NCBI RefSeq assembly: GCF_900109495.1 | Contig: NZ_FOAA01000020.1 | Coordinates: 1-63,805, forward strand | Direction: 5' to 3' | DNA: 63,805 nt | Origin: Ectothiorhodospira marina | GTDB taxonomy: Bacteria; Pseudomonadota; Gammaproteobacteria; Ectothiorhodospirales; Ectothiorhodospiraceae | Shown here: one piece after another, positions 19,092-29,021 of the stretch | Numbering within the stretch: position 1 is the first letter of the stretch | Layout of the letters: each line of letters begins with the position of its first letter | The notes under the pieces: model-generated | The model's database searches: none | What the model was told of the DNA's origin: nothing | What the model saw: only the letters and a program-made list of their open reading frames with translations | Program-made: the position numbers and the translations under genes

Positions 19092-20078
19092 TCAGGAGCG
19101 GGCCAGATCCCGCCAGGTGATCAGCATGTCCTCCAGGAACATCACCGTGTTCACGTTGGAGTCCAGCCCCTGGCGCCAGATCAACAGCTGCTGCTGAAGC
19201 TGGAACGATGCCTGCAAGTCTAACGCCTTTGCCAGGGCCTGCAAATCCTCACGGGGGGCAATGCCCGAGGTTTGCGCGCCCGCCTCACCCGTCATGTGCC
19301 AGCGGATCACATCACTGATCAGGATCTGCTGCCGGGTCACCCATTCGCTGATGGACACGTCCTTGAGTCGATCCACCAGACTCCCCAGTGCCAGCCTGCC
19401 CGCCAGCAGATCCAGAAGGGCGCGTCGCTGTGCCTGCCATTCTTCGACGGCCCCCCCCTCAGCCAGGCTTCGGGCCCGCAGGGGCGAGCCCTGTCCCAGG
19501 GCCAACAATGTATCCACCGATGCCTCAGGCACGGATCCGGCGAGCCATTCCCGGGCCTGGGCAACATCCGGCATGGGCAATTTGATCTGCTGGCAACGAC
19601 TGAGAATGGTGGCGGGTAGGCGCGCCGGATGGGCCGTGACAAGCATCAGGATGCCCTCCCCCGGCGGCTCCTCCAGGGTCTTGAGCAGACTGTTGGCCGA
19701 GGCTTCATTCATGGCATCGGCCGGATGAATGATGGCCAACCGGTAACGCCCATGACTGCGGCTCAGACCCATGAAGCCGGCCAGGCCACGAATCTGATCC
19801 ACCAGGATCTGGGTCTTGCCCTCGGGGATGGTCAACTCGGTGAGATCCGGATGAGAGGCGGCGCGTACCATGTGACAACCATGGCATTGCCCACAGGGGG
19901 CGCCCGCGGAATCCGGGGTGGTACACAACAGCCCCTGAGCCAGGCGACGGGCCATCTCCAGCTTACCCACGCCCTGAGGGCCCGTGAACAACAGGCCATG
20001 GGCCAGGCGCCCGGCCTCGACCTGCTCCCTGAGCGCCCGCCAGGCCGGTGCCAGCCAGGGATACGGTGCCCCGGTCAT
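19092..20078 (-). CDS. holB: DNA polymerase III subunit delta'
   Basis: HolB is part of the clamp-loader complex. The 328-residue product has FTGPQGVGKLEMARRLAQ, a modified P-loop typical of the non-hydrolysing delta' subunit. It also has the zinc-binding CGQCHGCHMV, IHPADAMNEASANSLLKTLEEPP and a late helical domain. The ATG at 20076-20078 overlaps the tmk stop (ATGA), indicating coupled translation. Confidence 0.94.
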   Translation of the reverse strand: MTGAPYPWLAPAWRALREQVEAGRLAHGLLFTGPQGVGKLEMARRLAQGLLCTTPDSAGAPCGQCHGCHMVRAASHPDLTELTIPEGKTQILVDQIRGLAGFMGLSRSHGRYRLAIIHPADAMNEASANSLLKTLEEPPGEGILMLVTAHPARLPATILSRCQQIKLPMPDVAQAREWLAGSVPEASVDTLLALGQGSPLRARSLAEGGAVEEWQAQRRALLDLLAGRLALGSLVDRLKDVSISEWVTRQQILISDVIRWHMTGEAGAQTSGIAPREDLQALAKALDLQASFQLQQQLLIWRQGLDSNVNTVMFLEDMLITWRDLARS

Positions 20079-20788
20079 GCGCCCCCCCGGTTCCACCCGG
20101 CATCCAACAGGGCGTCCACCCGGGCAATCAGATCGGCACGTACCTGCTCCAGGGGCTGCTCGGCATCGATGACGGCGTAACGCTCGGGCTGCATCCGCAC
20201 CCGCGCGTGATAGATACCACGGACCCGCTCGAAGAATGCCAGGGTCTCCTGCTCAAAGCGGTCCCCCTGCCCCCGTTTGGCCGCCCGGGCCAGCCCGGTG
20301 GCCACTGCCGCATCCAGCAGCAAGGTCAGGTCCGGACGGAAGTCGCCCTGCACCCAGCTCTCCAGCGCCGCAATACGCTGTACTTCAATACGTCGTCCCC
20401 CGCCCTGGTAGGCATAGGTGGCATCGGTAAAGCGGTCGCTGATCACCCAAGTGCCCGTCTCAAGCGCAGGCAGGATGCGCTTCCGCAAGTGCTCGGCCCG
20501 GGCAGCAAACACCAGCAACAGCTCCGTATCCTCATGCATGGGCGGGTAATCCTGCGACAACAGCAATCCCCGTACTGCCTCGCTGATCTCCGTCCCGCCG
20601 GGCTCGCGGGTGGCCATCACGGGGATCCCGTGCTGGGTCAGGTGGTCTGCCAGTGCCTGCACCTGGGTGGACTTGCCCACGCCCTCGATCCCTTCCAGGC
20701 AAATGAATTTTCCGCGCGCGGGCACGGCTTGCGTCGAATCATCAAACTGGGTGGTCAATGCAATGAATCCTGCTGAATCAGCGGCCAT
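20075..20788 (-). CDS. tmk: Thymidylate kinase
   Basis: Tmk phosphorylates dTMP to dTDP. Visible motifs are the P-loop LEGIEGVGKSTQV, TREPGGTEISEAVR, the lid/DR(Y) motif ISDRFTDATYAYQGGGR and a LLLDA strand. The first ~30 residues before GKFICLEG are an extension compared with most homologues. Starts at 20788 or 20806 both overlap the end of mltG, and a shorter internal start cannot be excluded. Its stop overlaps holB. Confidence 0.92.
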   Translation of the reverse strand: MAADSAGFIALTTQFDDSTQAVPARGKFICLEGIEGVGKSTQVQALADHLTQHGIPVMATREPGGTEISEAVRGLLLSQDYPPMHEDTELLLVFAARAEHLRKRILPALETGTWVISDRFTDATYAYQGGGRRIEVQRIAALESWVQGDFRPDLTLLLDAAVATGLARAAKRGQGDRFEQETLAFFERVRGIYHARVRMQPERYAVIDAEQPLEQVRADLIARVDALLDAGWNRGGA

Positions 20789-21785
20789 ACCGACTGGCAT
20801 CGCCATCCAGCTGGTATTTGATCACGGCCTGGCGATGTTCTCGATAAGTCTCCGAGAAATGATGGGTGCCGTCCCCCCGGGACACGAAGAACAAGGCCTT
20901 GGACTCCGCCGGATGAGCCACGGCTTCCAGCGCAGCGGCCCCTGGCAGGGCGATGGGGGTGGGTGGCAGGCCATCCCGAGTATAGGTGTTGTAGGGGGTA
21001 TCCAGGCGCAGATCGCGGCGCCGGATGCGGCCATCAAACTGTTCAATGCCATAGATCACCGTGGGATCGGTCTGCAACCGCATCCCACGACGCAAGCGCT
21101 CCACGAAGACGGCCGCCACCCTGGAGCGCTCCCCGGCCTGCCCGGTCTCCTTCTCCACAATGGAGGCCAGGATCAGGGCCTCATACGGCGTTTCCAGCGG
21201 CAGATCCTCCTGCCTGCCCTCCCAGGCGACATTCAGCGCATGTTCCATGCGCTCGTGGGCACGACGCAGAAAATCCAGATCCGTGGTGCCACGAGGAAAG
21301 AGATAGGTATCCGGGAAGAACCAGCCCTCAGGATGAGCGCCCGGCTTGCCCAGGCGCTCCATGACGGCCTCATGATCTTCAGGATTCAGAGTGTTCTCGA
21401 TGTGCGCGTGATCAGCGACGGCTTGCATCATCTGACGGAAGTTCCAGCCCTCGGGAATGGTCAGGCTGTACTGCAGGGTGCGCCCCTGGATGAACAGGGC
21501 CAACAGCGCCGGTGGCGTCATATCCGGGGTGAGCAAATATTCACCAGCACGCAGGTCCTGGGCCTTGCCCTCCATGCGCCCATGCAGTTCCCAATAGTGG
21601 GCATTTTCAATGATGCCGGCCGCTGCCAGGTTCTGCCCCACTCGTCGGAGCGAGGCCCCCGAGGGCACGACGAATACCTCTTTTTCAGCCAGGTTTGCCG
21701 GGGTGTCCAGAAACCGTTGATAGTCCCAGGCCAAGGCTCCGGCCCCGGCCAGGACCGTCAACAACAGCAGTATCAGGATTCGCAT
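20778..21785 (-). CDS. mltG: Endolytic transglycosylase MltG (YceG-like)
   Basis: MltG cleaves nascent glycan strands in the periplasm and sets strand length. The 335-residue protein begins with one membrane helix (about residues 1-22), then a LysM-like region and the catalytic YceG domain. That domain shows TIPEGWNFRQMM, SIVEKETGQAGERSRVAAVF (catalytic Glu), QTDPTVIYG, YNTYTRDGLPPTPI and FVSRGDGTHHFS. The order pabC-mltG-tmk is conserved in gammaproteobacteria. Confidence 0.95.
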   Translation of the reverse strand: MRILILLLLTVLAGAGALAWDYQRFLDTPANLAEKEVFVVPSGASLRRVGQNLAAAGIIENAHYWELHGRMEGKAQDLRAGEYLLTPDMTPPALLALFIQGRTLQYSLTIPEGWNFRQMMQAVADHAHIENTLNPEDHEAVMERLGKPGAHPEGWFFPDTYLFPRGTTDLDFLRRAHERMEHALNVAWEGRQEDLPLETPYEALILASIVEKETGQAGERSRVAAVFVERLRRGMRLQTDPTVIYGIEQFDGRIRRRDLRLDTPYNTYTRDGLPPTPIALPGAAALEAVAHPAESKALFFVSRGDGTHHFSETYREHRQAVIKYQLDGDASRYGR

Positions 21786-21806
21786 GGGCAGCCTGTCTCA
21801 ATGGTG

Positions 21807-22625
21807 TCAAAGGGCCTGTTGCAGGCGGGCAACGAGTGGCGGCACCGACACAGGATGTCCTTCCAGGGAGCGTACGGGCCACAGGCCGATGAGCGTATTG
21901 GTCAGGAACAGGCCATCGGCCCGCCACAGATCTTCCACGCGGACCGAATCCTCCTGGCAGGACACCCCCCACGCCCGAGCCCTCTCCATCACGCGCGCCC
22001 GCGTGATGCCGGCCACGCCGCAGTGTGACAGATCAGGAGTCACGAGGGCATCATCCCGCACCAGAAAGAGATTGCTCATGGTGCCTTCCACGACCTGTCC
22101 CGAGGTGTCCAGCATGAGACCTTCCTGAAAAGCATCGGACCATTCGGACCGGGCCATCACCTGTTCCAGCCGATTCAGGTGCTTGATGCCGGCCAGCGCC
22201 GGGTTGCGGGAGAGTCGCATCCGGCACAAGCGCACATCCACTCCTTCGGACACCGTGAGGGACGGGGCGGCGGCAGGCGCATTCCAGGCAAGGATACGGG
22301 TCGGCGCGGGTGCAGCCGGCGGTCGATAGCCCCGGGGACCACTGCCCCGGGTCACCATGATCTTGAGAACCCCGCGGGGTTGCCCTTGAAGCACAGTGAG
22401 GGCCTCATGGTGCAGGACAGCCGCATCGGGCGGCGGAATCCCCAATCGCTCGCATCCCGTTTGCAAACGGGACAAATGTCGTGACCAGTGAAGGGGTTCG
22501 CCCGCCTCTACCCGCAGGGTCTCGAACAGGCCATCGCCGTATTGAAGCCCCCGGTCCGCCACCGGCAAGGACTGCGAGGGTTGTCCGTTGACGAGTATCA
22601 CCGGGCACCCCCCCTGCCCTGCCAT
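21807..22625 (-). CDS. pabC: Aminodeoxychorismate lyase
   Basis: PabC releases pyruvate from aminodeoxychorismate to give p-aminobenzoate for folate. The 272-residue class IV PLP enzyme shows ADRGLQYGDGLFETLRV, the PLP lysine in LAGIKHLNRLEQVMAR, EGLMLDTSGQVVEGTMSNLF (read in two halves) and CGVAGITRARVME. It lies between fabF and mltG as in E. coli. Confidence 0.93.
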   Translation of the reverse strand: MAGQGGCPVILVNGQPSQSLPVADRGLQYGDGLFETLRVEAGEPLHWSRHLSRLQTGCERLGIPPPDAAVLHHEALTVLQGQPRGVLKIMVTRGSGPRGYRPPAAPAPTRILAWNAPAAAPSLTVSEGVDVRLCRMRLSRNPALAGIKHLNRLEQVMARSEWSDAFQEGLMLDTSGQVVEGTMSNLFLVRDDALVTPDLSHCGVAGITRARVMERARAWGVSCQEDSVRVEDLWRADGLFLTNTLIGLWPVRSLEGHPVSVPPLVARLQQAL

Positions 22626-22636
22626 TTGACAGCCCT

Positions 22637-23875
22637 TTAGAGCTTCGTGAATACCAGGCTGCCGTTGGTGCCACCAAAACCAAAGGAATTGGAAACGGCC
22701 ACCCGCGCCTGGGTTTCACGCGCCGTATTGGGCACGTAATCCAGATCGCACTCGGGATCCGGGTTATCCAGGTTGATGGTAGGCGGCAACACGCCATGAT
22801 GCAGGGCCAGCGCCGAGAATACGGCCTCAATGCCCCCGGCGGCGCCCAGCAGGTGACCGGTCATGGACTTGGTGGAACTCACCGCAGTCTTGTACGCATG
22901 GTCACCCAGGGCGCGCTTGAGCGCCATGGTCTCAGCCTTGTCACCGGCCGGAGTGGACGTGCCATGGGCGTTCACATAATCCACCTCATCGGGATTGATG
23001 CCGGCATCCTTCAGGGCCTGCAGCATACAGGCAGCGGCCCCCTCGCCACCCTCGGAGGGCATGGTCATGTGGAAGGCGTCGGAGTTCCAGCCGAAACCGG
23101 ACAGCTCGCAGTAGATACGGGCGCCTCGGGCCTTGGCATGCTCGTAATCCTCCAGCACCACCACACCGGCGCCGTCGCCCAATACGAAACCGTCACGGTC
23201 CTTGTCCCAGGGGCGGCTGGCGCGGGTGGGGTCATCATTGCGCGTGGACAGGGCCCGGGCCGCGGCAAAACCACCGATACCCAGCGGCGTGGTGGCCATT
23301 TCGGCGCCACCCGCGACCATCATGTCCACTTCGCCGTATTTGATCATGCGCGCCGCATCACCGATATTGTGTGTACCGGTGGCACAGGCAGAAACGATGG
23401 AGATGTTCGGTCCCTTGAGGCCGAACATGATGGAGAGGTTGCCCGCGACCATGTTGATGATGGCGCTGGGCACGAAGAATGGTGAGATCTTGCGGGCACC
23501 GCCCTTGAGAAAGGCTCCGTAGCTCTTCTCGATATAGGGCAGACCACCAATACCCGAGCCGATGGCCACACCGATACGCTCGGCGTTGTCCTCGGTCACT
23601 TCCACCCCGGCGTCACGGATGGCCTGGATCCCGGCGGCCATGCCGTAATGGACAAAGGTGTCCATCTTCCGCTGTTCCTTGGGTGAGATGTAATCGTCAG
23701 CGTTGAAATCCCTGACGGCCCCCGAGATGCGCACGGGCATGCCAGATGCGTCAAAGACGTCAATGGGAGAGATGCCACTACGACCCGCGGTGATGTTGTC
23801 CCATGCGGTATTGAGGGTGGATCCGACCGGCGAGACGATGCCAAGACCGGTAATGACTACGCGCCGTTTAGACAA
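22637..23875 (-). CDS. fabF: 3-oxoacyl-[ACP] synthase II
   Basis: FabF elongates acyl-ACP with malonyl-ACP in type II fatty acid synthesis. The 412-residue thiolase-fold enzyme has the active-site Cys in [16 protein letters not shown] (near residue 163) and the two His in [12 protein letters not shown] and [19 protein letters not shown] start (23873-23875, [10 protein letters not shown]) with AGGGG about 8 bp upstream is the only sensible start. It follows acpP after 137 bp. Confidence 0.96.
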   Translation of the reverse strand: MSKRRVVITGLGIVSPVGSTLNTAWDNITAGRSGISPIDVFDASGMPVRISGAVRDFNADDYISPKEQRKMDTFVHYGMAAGIQAIRDAGVEVTEDNAERIGVAIGSGIGGLPYIEKSYGAFLKGGARKISPFFVPSAIINMVAGNLSIMFGLKGPNISIVSACATGTHNIGDAARMIKYGEVDMMVAGGAEMATTPLGIGGFAAARALSTRNDDPTRASRPWDKDRDGFVLGDGAGVVVLEDYEHAKARGARIYCELSGFGWNSDAFHMTMPSEGGEGAAACMLQALKDAGINPDEVDYVNAHGTSTPAGDKAETMALKRALGDHAYKTAVSSTKSMTGHLLGAAGGIEAVFSALALHHGVLPPTINLDNPDPECDLDYVPNTARETQARVAVSNSFGFGGTNGSLVFTKL

Positions 23876-23948
23876 TCTACTGCCCCTTTTTCACGCCGGG
23901 CGTGAAATCTTGAAGTTCAACTCTGTACAACCAGCGGTTTGAGCACTC

Positions 23949-23980
23949 GTGGCCGCGATCAGGGGACTGGTCGCGGCCAC
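23949..23980 (-). promoter_or_regulatory. Strong hairpin between acpP and fabF
   Basis: Perfect 10 bp arms GTGGCCGCGA (23949-23958) and TCGCGGCCAC (23971-23980) enclose a 12 bp loop just after the acpP stop. There is no T-run. It may stabilise the acpP message or reduce read-through into fabF, fitting the need for far more ACP than FabF. This is inference from position and structure. Confidence 0.5.
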
Positions 23981-24012
23981 GGGCGTTGAACACGGGTGTT
24001 GGCAATCCCCGA

Positions 24013-24255
24013 TCAGGCGTTCGGCAGGTGCTCGTTGATGTAGTCAATGGCCTGCTGAACGGTGGTGATCTTCTCGGCCTGCTCGTCAGGAATTTCGGTT
24101 TCGAATTCCTCTTCCAGTGCCATCACCAGTTCAACGGTGTCCAATGAATCCGCGCCGAGATCGTCCACGAAAGAGGCACTGTTGGTGACGTCTTCTTCTT
24201 TAACGCCGAGTTGCTCAACGACGATTTTCTTGACGCGTTCTTCGATATTGCTCAT
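24013..24255 (-). CDS. acpP: Acyl carrier protein
   Basis: An 80-residue acidic four-helix protein carrying fatty acyl chains on phosphopantetheine. The attachment serine is in [18 protein letters not shown]. The N-terminus [18 protein letters not shown] and the EIPDEQAEK loop are classical. It sits between fabG and fabF, with its own 206 bp upstream gap that may contain a promoter. Confidence 0.98.
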   Translation of the reverse strand: MSNIEERVKKIVVEQLGVKEEDVTNSASFVDDLGADSLDTVELVMALEEEFETEIPDEQAEKITTVQQAIDYINEHLPNA

Positions 24256-24461
24256 GGTTAACCTATCCCCTTGATTTGAAAAGCAGCCGAAGCTGGGCCG
24301 CTATTGTATTGAAATCCCTTCGGTCGATCCACTGTGCGTGTTCGCCAAGGGGTGCAGCGCACCCCCGGAAGTATGGACCGCGTCCACTGGGCTGTAAACT
24401 CTACTGGGTGTGATAAAAAATCAAGCGAAAACATCGCCCTGATCATGACCTGAGCCGTGGA

Positions 24462-25205
24462 TCAGCCCATAAACATGCCGCCATTCACGTGCAGGGTCTC
24501 CCCTGTCACGTAGGCGGCAGTGGGCGAGGCCAGAAATGCGACCACTCCCGCCACCTCGGCCGGGTCACCCAGCCGACCCAGCGGGATCTGGCCCAACAGG
24601 GCAGATTTCTGCTCTTCTGGCAGCCCCCGCGTCATGTCCGTGTCGATAAAGCCCGGTGCCACCGTATTCACGGTCACGCCCCGAGCGCCGACCTCCCGCG
24701 CCAGGGACTTCGTGAAGCCCAGCAGGCCCGCCTTGGCAGCGGCGTAGTTGGTTTGCCCCGCGTTACCGGAAGAGCCCACCACGGACCCCACATTGATGAT
24801 ACGCCCCTTGCGCGCCTTCATCATGCCGCGCAACACCGCCTTGCTCACTCGGTAGACAGCGGTCAGGTTGGTCTGGATGATGTCATCCCATTCCTCATCC
24901 TTCATCCGCATCAGCAGGTTGTCCCGGGTGATGCCGGCATTGTTCACGAGTACGGTCACGGCACCGAATTCACCCGTTACCTGCTTGATCAGGCCATCCA
25001 CGTCCTCCGGACGGGTCACATCCAGGACCATTCCCCGCCCCTTGGCACCGGCCTCGGTCAGATAAGCGGTAATGCCTTCGGCACCTTTTTCACTGGTGGC
25101 AGTACCTACCACGGTCGCGCCCTGATTGGCCAGGGTCAAGGCAATGGCCTTGCCAATACCACGACTGGCGCCCGTCACCAGGGCCACTTCACCTTCAAGA
25201 GTCAT
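24462..25205 (-). CDS. fabG: 3-oxoacyl-[ACP] reductase
   Basis: FabG reduces beta-ketoacyl-ACP with NADPH. The 247-residue SDR has TGASRGIGKAIAL, VNNAGITRDNLLMRM, the catalytic INVGSVVGSSGNAGQTNYAAAK (read in two parts) and the C-terminal YVTGETLHVNGGMFM. The ATG at 25203-25205 has AGGAG 5 bp upstream and is the clear start. Confidence 0.97.
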   Translation of the reverse strand: MTLEGEVALVTGASRGIGKAIALTLANQGATVVGTATSEKGAEGITAYLTEAGAKGRGMVLDVTRPEDVDGLIKQVTGEFGAVTVLVNNAGITRDNLLMRMKDEEWDDIIQTNLTAVYRVSKAVLRGMMKARKGRIINVGSVVGSSGNAGQTNYAAAKAGLLGFTKSLAREVGARGVTVNTVAPGFIDTDMTRGLPEEQKSALLGQIPLGRLGDPAEVAGVVAFLASPTAAYVTGETLHVNGGMFMG

Positions 25206-25246
25206 GCATACTCCTCGTCTGCAGTCTGCAATGGGCCGCCGTCCTG

Positions 25247-26182
25247 TCAGGACCGGCACATCTCCAGGGCCTGAGTCAGGGATTCAGGGTCCTGCACACA
25301 GGCCAGTTTCAAAGATTTGTCGATGCGCTTGTTCAAGCCCGTGAGCACCTTGCCCGGGCCCAGTTCCACCACATGCGTGATGCCATCCCCGGTCATGCGC
25401 TGAATCGTCTCCACCCAGCGGACCGGGCGGTGAATCTGCGCCGCCAGGGCGCCGCGAATCACCTCGGCACCGTCGTGACAATCCACATCCACATTATGGA
25501 TCACGGGAATGCGGGGAATGCCCACGCGAACAGACTCCAGGCGCACATGCATCTGCAGGGCGGCCGATTTCATCAGTTGGCAATGGGAGGGTACGCTCAC
25601 TGGCAACTGGACGGCCCGTTTGGCGCCGGCCTCCTTGGCCAGTGCCGTGGCGCGCTCCACAGCGACCGTCTGCCCGGCAATCACCACCTGCCCTGGCGCA
25701 TTGAAATTCACGGCTTCCACCACGCCCTCGACGGAGGCCTCCAGGCAGACAGCCTGCACCTGCTCATCACTGAGACCCAGTACGGCGGCCATGGCCCCCT
25801 CACCCTCGGCCACGGCCCCTTGCATCAATCGACCCCGCTCGGCCACCAGGCGCACGGCGGCATCGAAGTCCAGGGCATCGGCACAGACCAGTGCCGTGTA
25901 CTCCCCCAGGCTGTGGCCAGCCATGATCTGTGGCTCCGGACCGCCTTCGGCGTTCCAGACCCGCCAGGCGGCCACACCGGCCGCCAGCATCGCCGGCTGA
26001 GTGTTTTCGGTGCGGTTCAGATCTCCCTCAGGGCCTTCCTGGGTCAGGGCCCACAGATCCAGCCCCAACACGTCGGAGGCCTCCTGGAAGGTATCACGCA
26101 CTTGTGGATGGGCTTGCGCCAGGGCGCCGAGCATGCCCAGGGACTGGGAGCCCTGGCCCGGAAAGACACAGGCGATTCTCAT
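25247..26182 (-). CDS. fabD: Malonyl-CoA:ACP transacylase
   Basis: FabD loads malonate onto ACP. The 311-residue enzyme starts MRIACVFPGQGSQSLGM and has the nucleophile elbow MAGHSLGEYTALVCA and the late LELGPGKVLTGLNKR. AAGGA lies 8 bp before the ATG at 26180-26182. It is the first gene of the cluster here. The usual upstream plsX and fabH are absent and the next gene is the divergent infA. Confidence 0.96.
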   Translation of the reverse strand: MRIACVFPGQGSQSLGMLGALAQAHPQVRDTFQEASDVLGLDLWALTQEGPEGDLNRTENTQPAMLAAGVAAWRVWNAEGGPEPQIMAGHSLGEYTALVCADALDFDAAVRLVAERGRLMQGAVAEGEGAMAAVLGLSDEQVQAVCLEASVEGVVEAVNFNAPGQVVIAGQTVAVERATALAKEAGAKRAVQLPVSVPSHCQLMKSAALQMHVRLESVRVGIPRIPVIHNVDVDCHDGAEVIRGALAAQIHRPVRWVETIQRMTGDGITHVVELGPGKVLTGLNKRIDKSLKLACVQDPESLTQALEMCRS

Positions 26183-26349
26183 GAGACAAGTCCTTGCGAG
26201 GGTCATGGTAAAGCCGCCTAGTGTAGGCAAACCGGGGGGGTGGGGGCAATGCTACTGACAAACCGCATCACAAGGGGCAGATAGCTCTTGTGTTATGGCG
26301 CACAGTGTTGATAATTAGCCCCCTGGATCGCCAAACCCTGTACGGGCAT

Positions 26350-26568
26350 ATGTCTAAAGAAGATCATATCGAGCTGGATGGTACGGTGCTGGACAACCTG
26401 CCCAACACCATGTTTCGTGTTGAGCTGGATAACGGACACGTGGTCACCGCCCACATCTCGGGGCGCATGCGCAAGCACTACATCCGTATCCTCCGGGGCG
26501 ACCGGGTCACCGTGCAGATGACCCCCTACGATCTGAGCAAGGGCCGGATCGTTTACCGGAACAAGTAA
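26350..26568 (+). CDS. infA: Translation initiation factor IF-1
   Basis: A 72-residue S1/OB-fold protein: [55 protein letters not shown] and a C-terminal [14 protein letters not shown]-1 binds the ribosomal A site during initiation. An infA next to clpA, as here in convergent orientation, is common in gammaproteobacteria. Confidence 0.97.
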   Translation: MSKEDHIELDGTVLDNLPNTMFRVELDNGHVVTAHISGRMRKHYIRILRGDRVTVQMTPYDLSKGRIVYRNK

Positions 26569-26580
26569 TCTTCCCTCCCC

Positions 26581-26730
26581 TCATCCCAACCCTTCTCCCC
26601 TTGGGGGAGAAGGGCTAAAGCCCCACAGGGAGAAGGTTCTCCCCTCTCCCGTTGAAGGAGAAGGGCTAAAGCCCTACAGGGAGAAGGTTCTCCCCTCTCC
26701 CGCTGGCGGGAGAGGGGCCGGGGGTGAGGG
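26581..26730. repeat. Family C palindromic repeats, tandem
   Basis: Three CTCTCCC/GGGAGAG-type palindromes follow infA. The AGGGCTAAAG...AGGGAGAAGGTTCTCCC segment is repeated with a period of 51 bp (26611 and 26662). They could terminate both convergent genes (infA and clpA) as hairpins. The same class recurs at 30851, 30911, 33562 and 54053. Confidence 0.8.
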
Positions 26731-26744
26731 CCGGCCGGGGCCGC

Positions 26745-29009
26745 TCAGTGCACTGGCTCTTCGGCAAAGTCCAGGGACAGACTGCCGTCCTTGACGCCCA
26801 CATGCACCTCGCCGCCGCCCACCAGGCGACCAAACAGCACTTCTTCCGCCAGCGGCTTCTTGATCTGATCCTGGATCACGCGGGCCATGGGGCGAGCCCC
26901 CATCTTCGGATCGTAGCCGTGCTCGGCCAGCCAGGCGCGGGCCTCATCGTCCACCGCCAGAACCACCTTCTTCTCGTCCAGCTGGGCCTGCAACTGGATC
27001 AGGAACTTGTCCACCACGTTGGCAATGGTCACCGCATCCAGGGCCTTGAACTGGATGATGGAATCCAGGCGGTTGCGGAACTCCGGGCTGAAGGTGCGCT
27101 TGAGCACTTCCATGGCATCGCTGGAATGGTCCTGCTGGGTAAAGCCCACCGATGGACGGCTGGCCACCTCGGCCCCGGCGTTGCTGGTCATCACCAGAAT
27201 CACGTTGCGAAAGTCCACCTTACGCCCGTTGGTATCCGTCAGGGTGCCATGGTCCATCACCTGCAACAGCAGGTTGAACACATCCGGGTGCGCCTTTTCC
27301 ACCTCGTCCAGCAACAGCACTGAGTGAGGCTGCTTCAGGATGGCGTCGGTAAGCAGACCACCTTCATCGTAACCCACATACCCGGGCGGGGCGCCGATGA
27401 GCCGGGAGACCGTGTGACGCTCCATGTACTCGGACATGTCAAAGCGCACCAGTTCGATCCCGAGGATCTGCGCCAGCTGGCGAGTGACCTCGGTCTTGCC
27501 CACGCCCGTGGGGCCGGCGAACAGGAAGGAACCAATGGGCTTGTCGGTGTCGCCCAGCCCGGAACGGGACATTTTGATGGCTGCGGCCAGCTTTTCGATG
27601 GGCTCATCCTGACCAAAGACCACCATCTTGAGATTACGCTCCAGATTCTTGAGGGTGTCCATGTCCGAGGCGGACACGCTCTTGGGCGGGATGCGGGCAA
27701 TCTTGGCGACGATGTTCTCCACATCCTGCACCGAGATGGTCTTCTTGCGCTGACTGGCCGGCTGCAGCCGCCGACCTGCTCCGGCCTCATCAATCACATC
27801 GATGGCCTTATCGGGCAGATGGCGATCGGTGATGTAGCGGCTGGAGAGTTCTGCCGCAGCGCGCAGGGCCTTGCTGGTATAGCGCACGTCGTGATGGGAC
27901 TCGAAACGGGATTTGAGCCCTTTGAGGATTTCGACGGTCTCATCCACCGTGGGCTCGTTGACATCGATCTTCTGAAAACGTCTTGCCAGGGCGCGGTCCT
28001 TCTCGAAGATGCCGCGGTATTCCTGGTAGGTGGTGGAACCGATGCATTTGAGTTCACCGGAAGCGAGCATGGGTTTGATCAGGTTGGAGGCATCCATCAC
28101 CCCGCCCGAAGCCGAACCCGCTCCGATAATGGTATGGATCTCGTCGATGAACAGCACTGCGCCGGGCTGGCGCCGTAACTGGCCCAGCACTCCCTTCAGA
28201 CGTTTCTCGAAATCGCCCCGGTATTTGGTGCCCGCCACCAACGCTCCCAGATCGAGGGAATAGATGGTGCTGTCGCGCAACACCTCAGGCACCTGCTCAT
28301 CAATGATCTTCTTGGCCAGCCCCTCGGCAATGGCCGTCTTGCCCACACCGGCCTCGCCCACGAACAGCGGGTTGTTCTTGCGGCGCCGGCAGAGGATCTG
28401 CACGGTGCGCTCCAACTCATGGGCCCGACCGATCAAGGGGTCGATCTTGCCCTTGCGGGCCTGCTCATTGAGATTGGTGGCATAACTTTCCAGCGGGTTC
28501 TTGCGGCTGCTTTCCTCGCCATCCTGCCCCTCGCTGGAGGTGGAATTGGAGGCATCTTCCTCCGGCTGTTCATCCGGCACCTTGGAAATGCCGTGGGAGA
28601 TGTAGTTGACCACGTCCAGCCGCGCCAGGTCATGCTGCCCCAGCAGATAGACGGCGTGAGACTCCTGCTCACCAAAGATGGCCACCAGCACGTTGGCACC
28701 GGTGACTTCCTTCTTGCCGGAGGACTGCACATGGAAGACAGCCCGTTGCAGCACCCGCTGGAAACCCAGCGTCGGCTGCGTATCCCGCGGGTCCTTCAGG
28801 GGTAACTTGGGTGTGTTGGTATCCACGAATTCCTCGAGCTGCTTGCGCAGGCCTTCCACGTTGACCCCGCACGCTCGCAGTACATTCACGGCGGTGGGGT
28901 TGTCCGTGAGGGCGAGCAGCAGATGCTCCACCGTCATGAACTCGTGACGTTTTTCGCGTGCGGCCTTGAAGGCCATGTTCAGGGAAAACTCGAGTTCTTT
29001 ATTCAGCAT
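26745..29009 (-). CDS. clpA: ATP-dependent Clp protease ATP-binding subunit ClpA
   Basis: ClpA unfolds substrates for ClpP. The 754-residue class I Clp ATPase has an N-domain (MLNKELEFSLNMAFKAAREK), first AAA+ module with LFVGEAGVGKTAIAEGL (near residue 215) and VLFIDEIHTIIGAGSA. The second module has FAGPTGVGKTEVTRQL, VLLLDEVEKAHPDVF and the C-terminal ARPMARVIQDQIKKPLAEE. It lies 12 bp after clpS, an operon. Confidence 0.97.
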   Translation of the reverse strand: MLNKELEFSLNMAFKAAREKRHEFMTVEHLLLALTDNPTAVNVLRACGVNVEGLRKQLEEFVDTNTPKLPLKDPRDTQPTLGFQRVLQRAVFHVQSSGKKEVTGANVLVAIFGEQESHAVYLLGQHDLARLDVVNYISHGISKVPDEQPEEDASNSTSSEGQDGEESSRKNPLESYATNLNEQARKGKIDPLIGRAHELERTVQILCRRRKNNPLFVGEAGVGKTAIAEGLAKKIIDEQVPEVLRDSTIYSLDLGALVAGTKYRGDFEKRLKGVLGQLRRQPGAVLFIDEIHTIIGAGSASGGVMDASNLIKPMLASGELKCIGSTTYQEYRGIFEKDRALARRFQKIDVNEPTVDETVEILKGLKSRFESHHDVRYTSKALRAAAELSSRYITDRHLPDKAIDVIDEAGAGRRLQPASQRKKTISVQDVENIVAKIARIPPKSVSASDMDTLKNLERNLKMVVFGQDEPIEKLAAAIKMSRSGLGDTDKPIGSFLFAGPTGVGKTEVTRQLAQILGIELVRFDMSEYMERHTVSRLIGAPPGYVGYDEGGLLTDAILKQPHSVLLLDEVEKAHPDVFNLLLQVMDHGTLTDTNGRKVDFRNVILVMTSNAGAEVASRPSVGFTQQDHSSDAMEVLKRTFSPEFRNRLDSIIQFKALDAVTIANVVDKFLIQLQAQLDEKKVVLAVDDEARAWLAEHGYDPKMGARPMARVIQDQIKKPLAEEVLFGRLVGGGEVHVGVKDGSLSLDFAEEPVH

Positions 29010-29021
29010 GGTCGTACCGCT

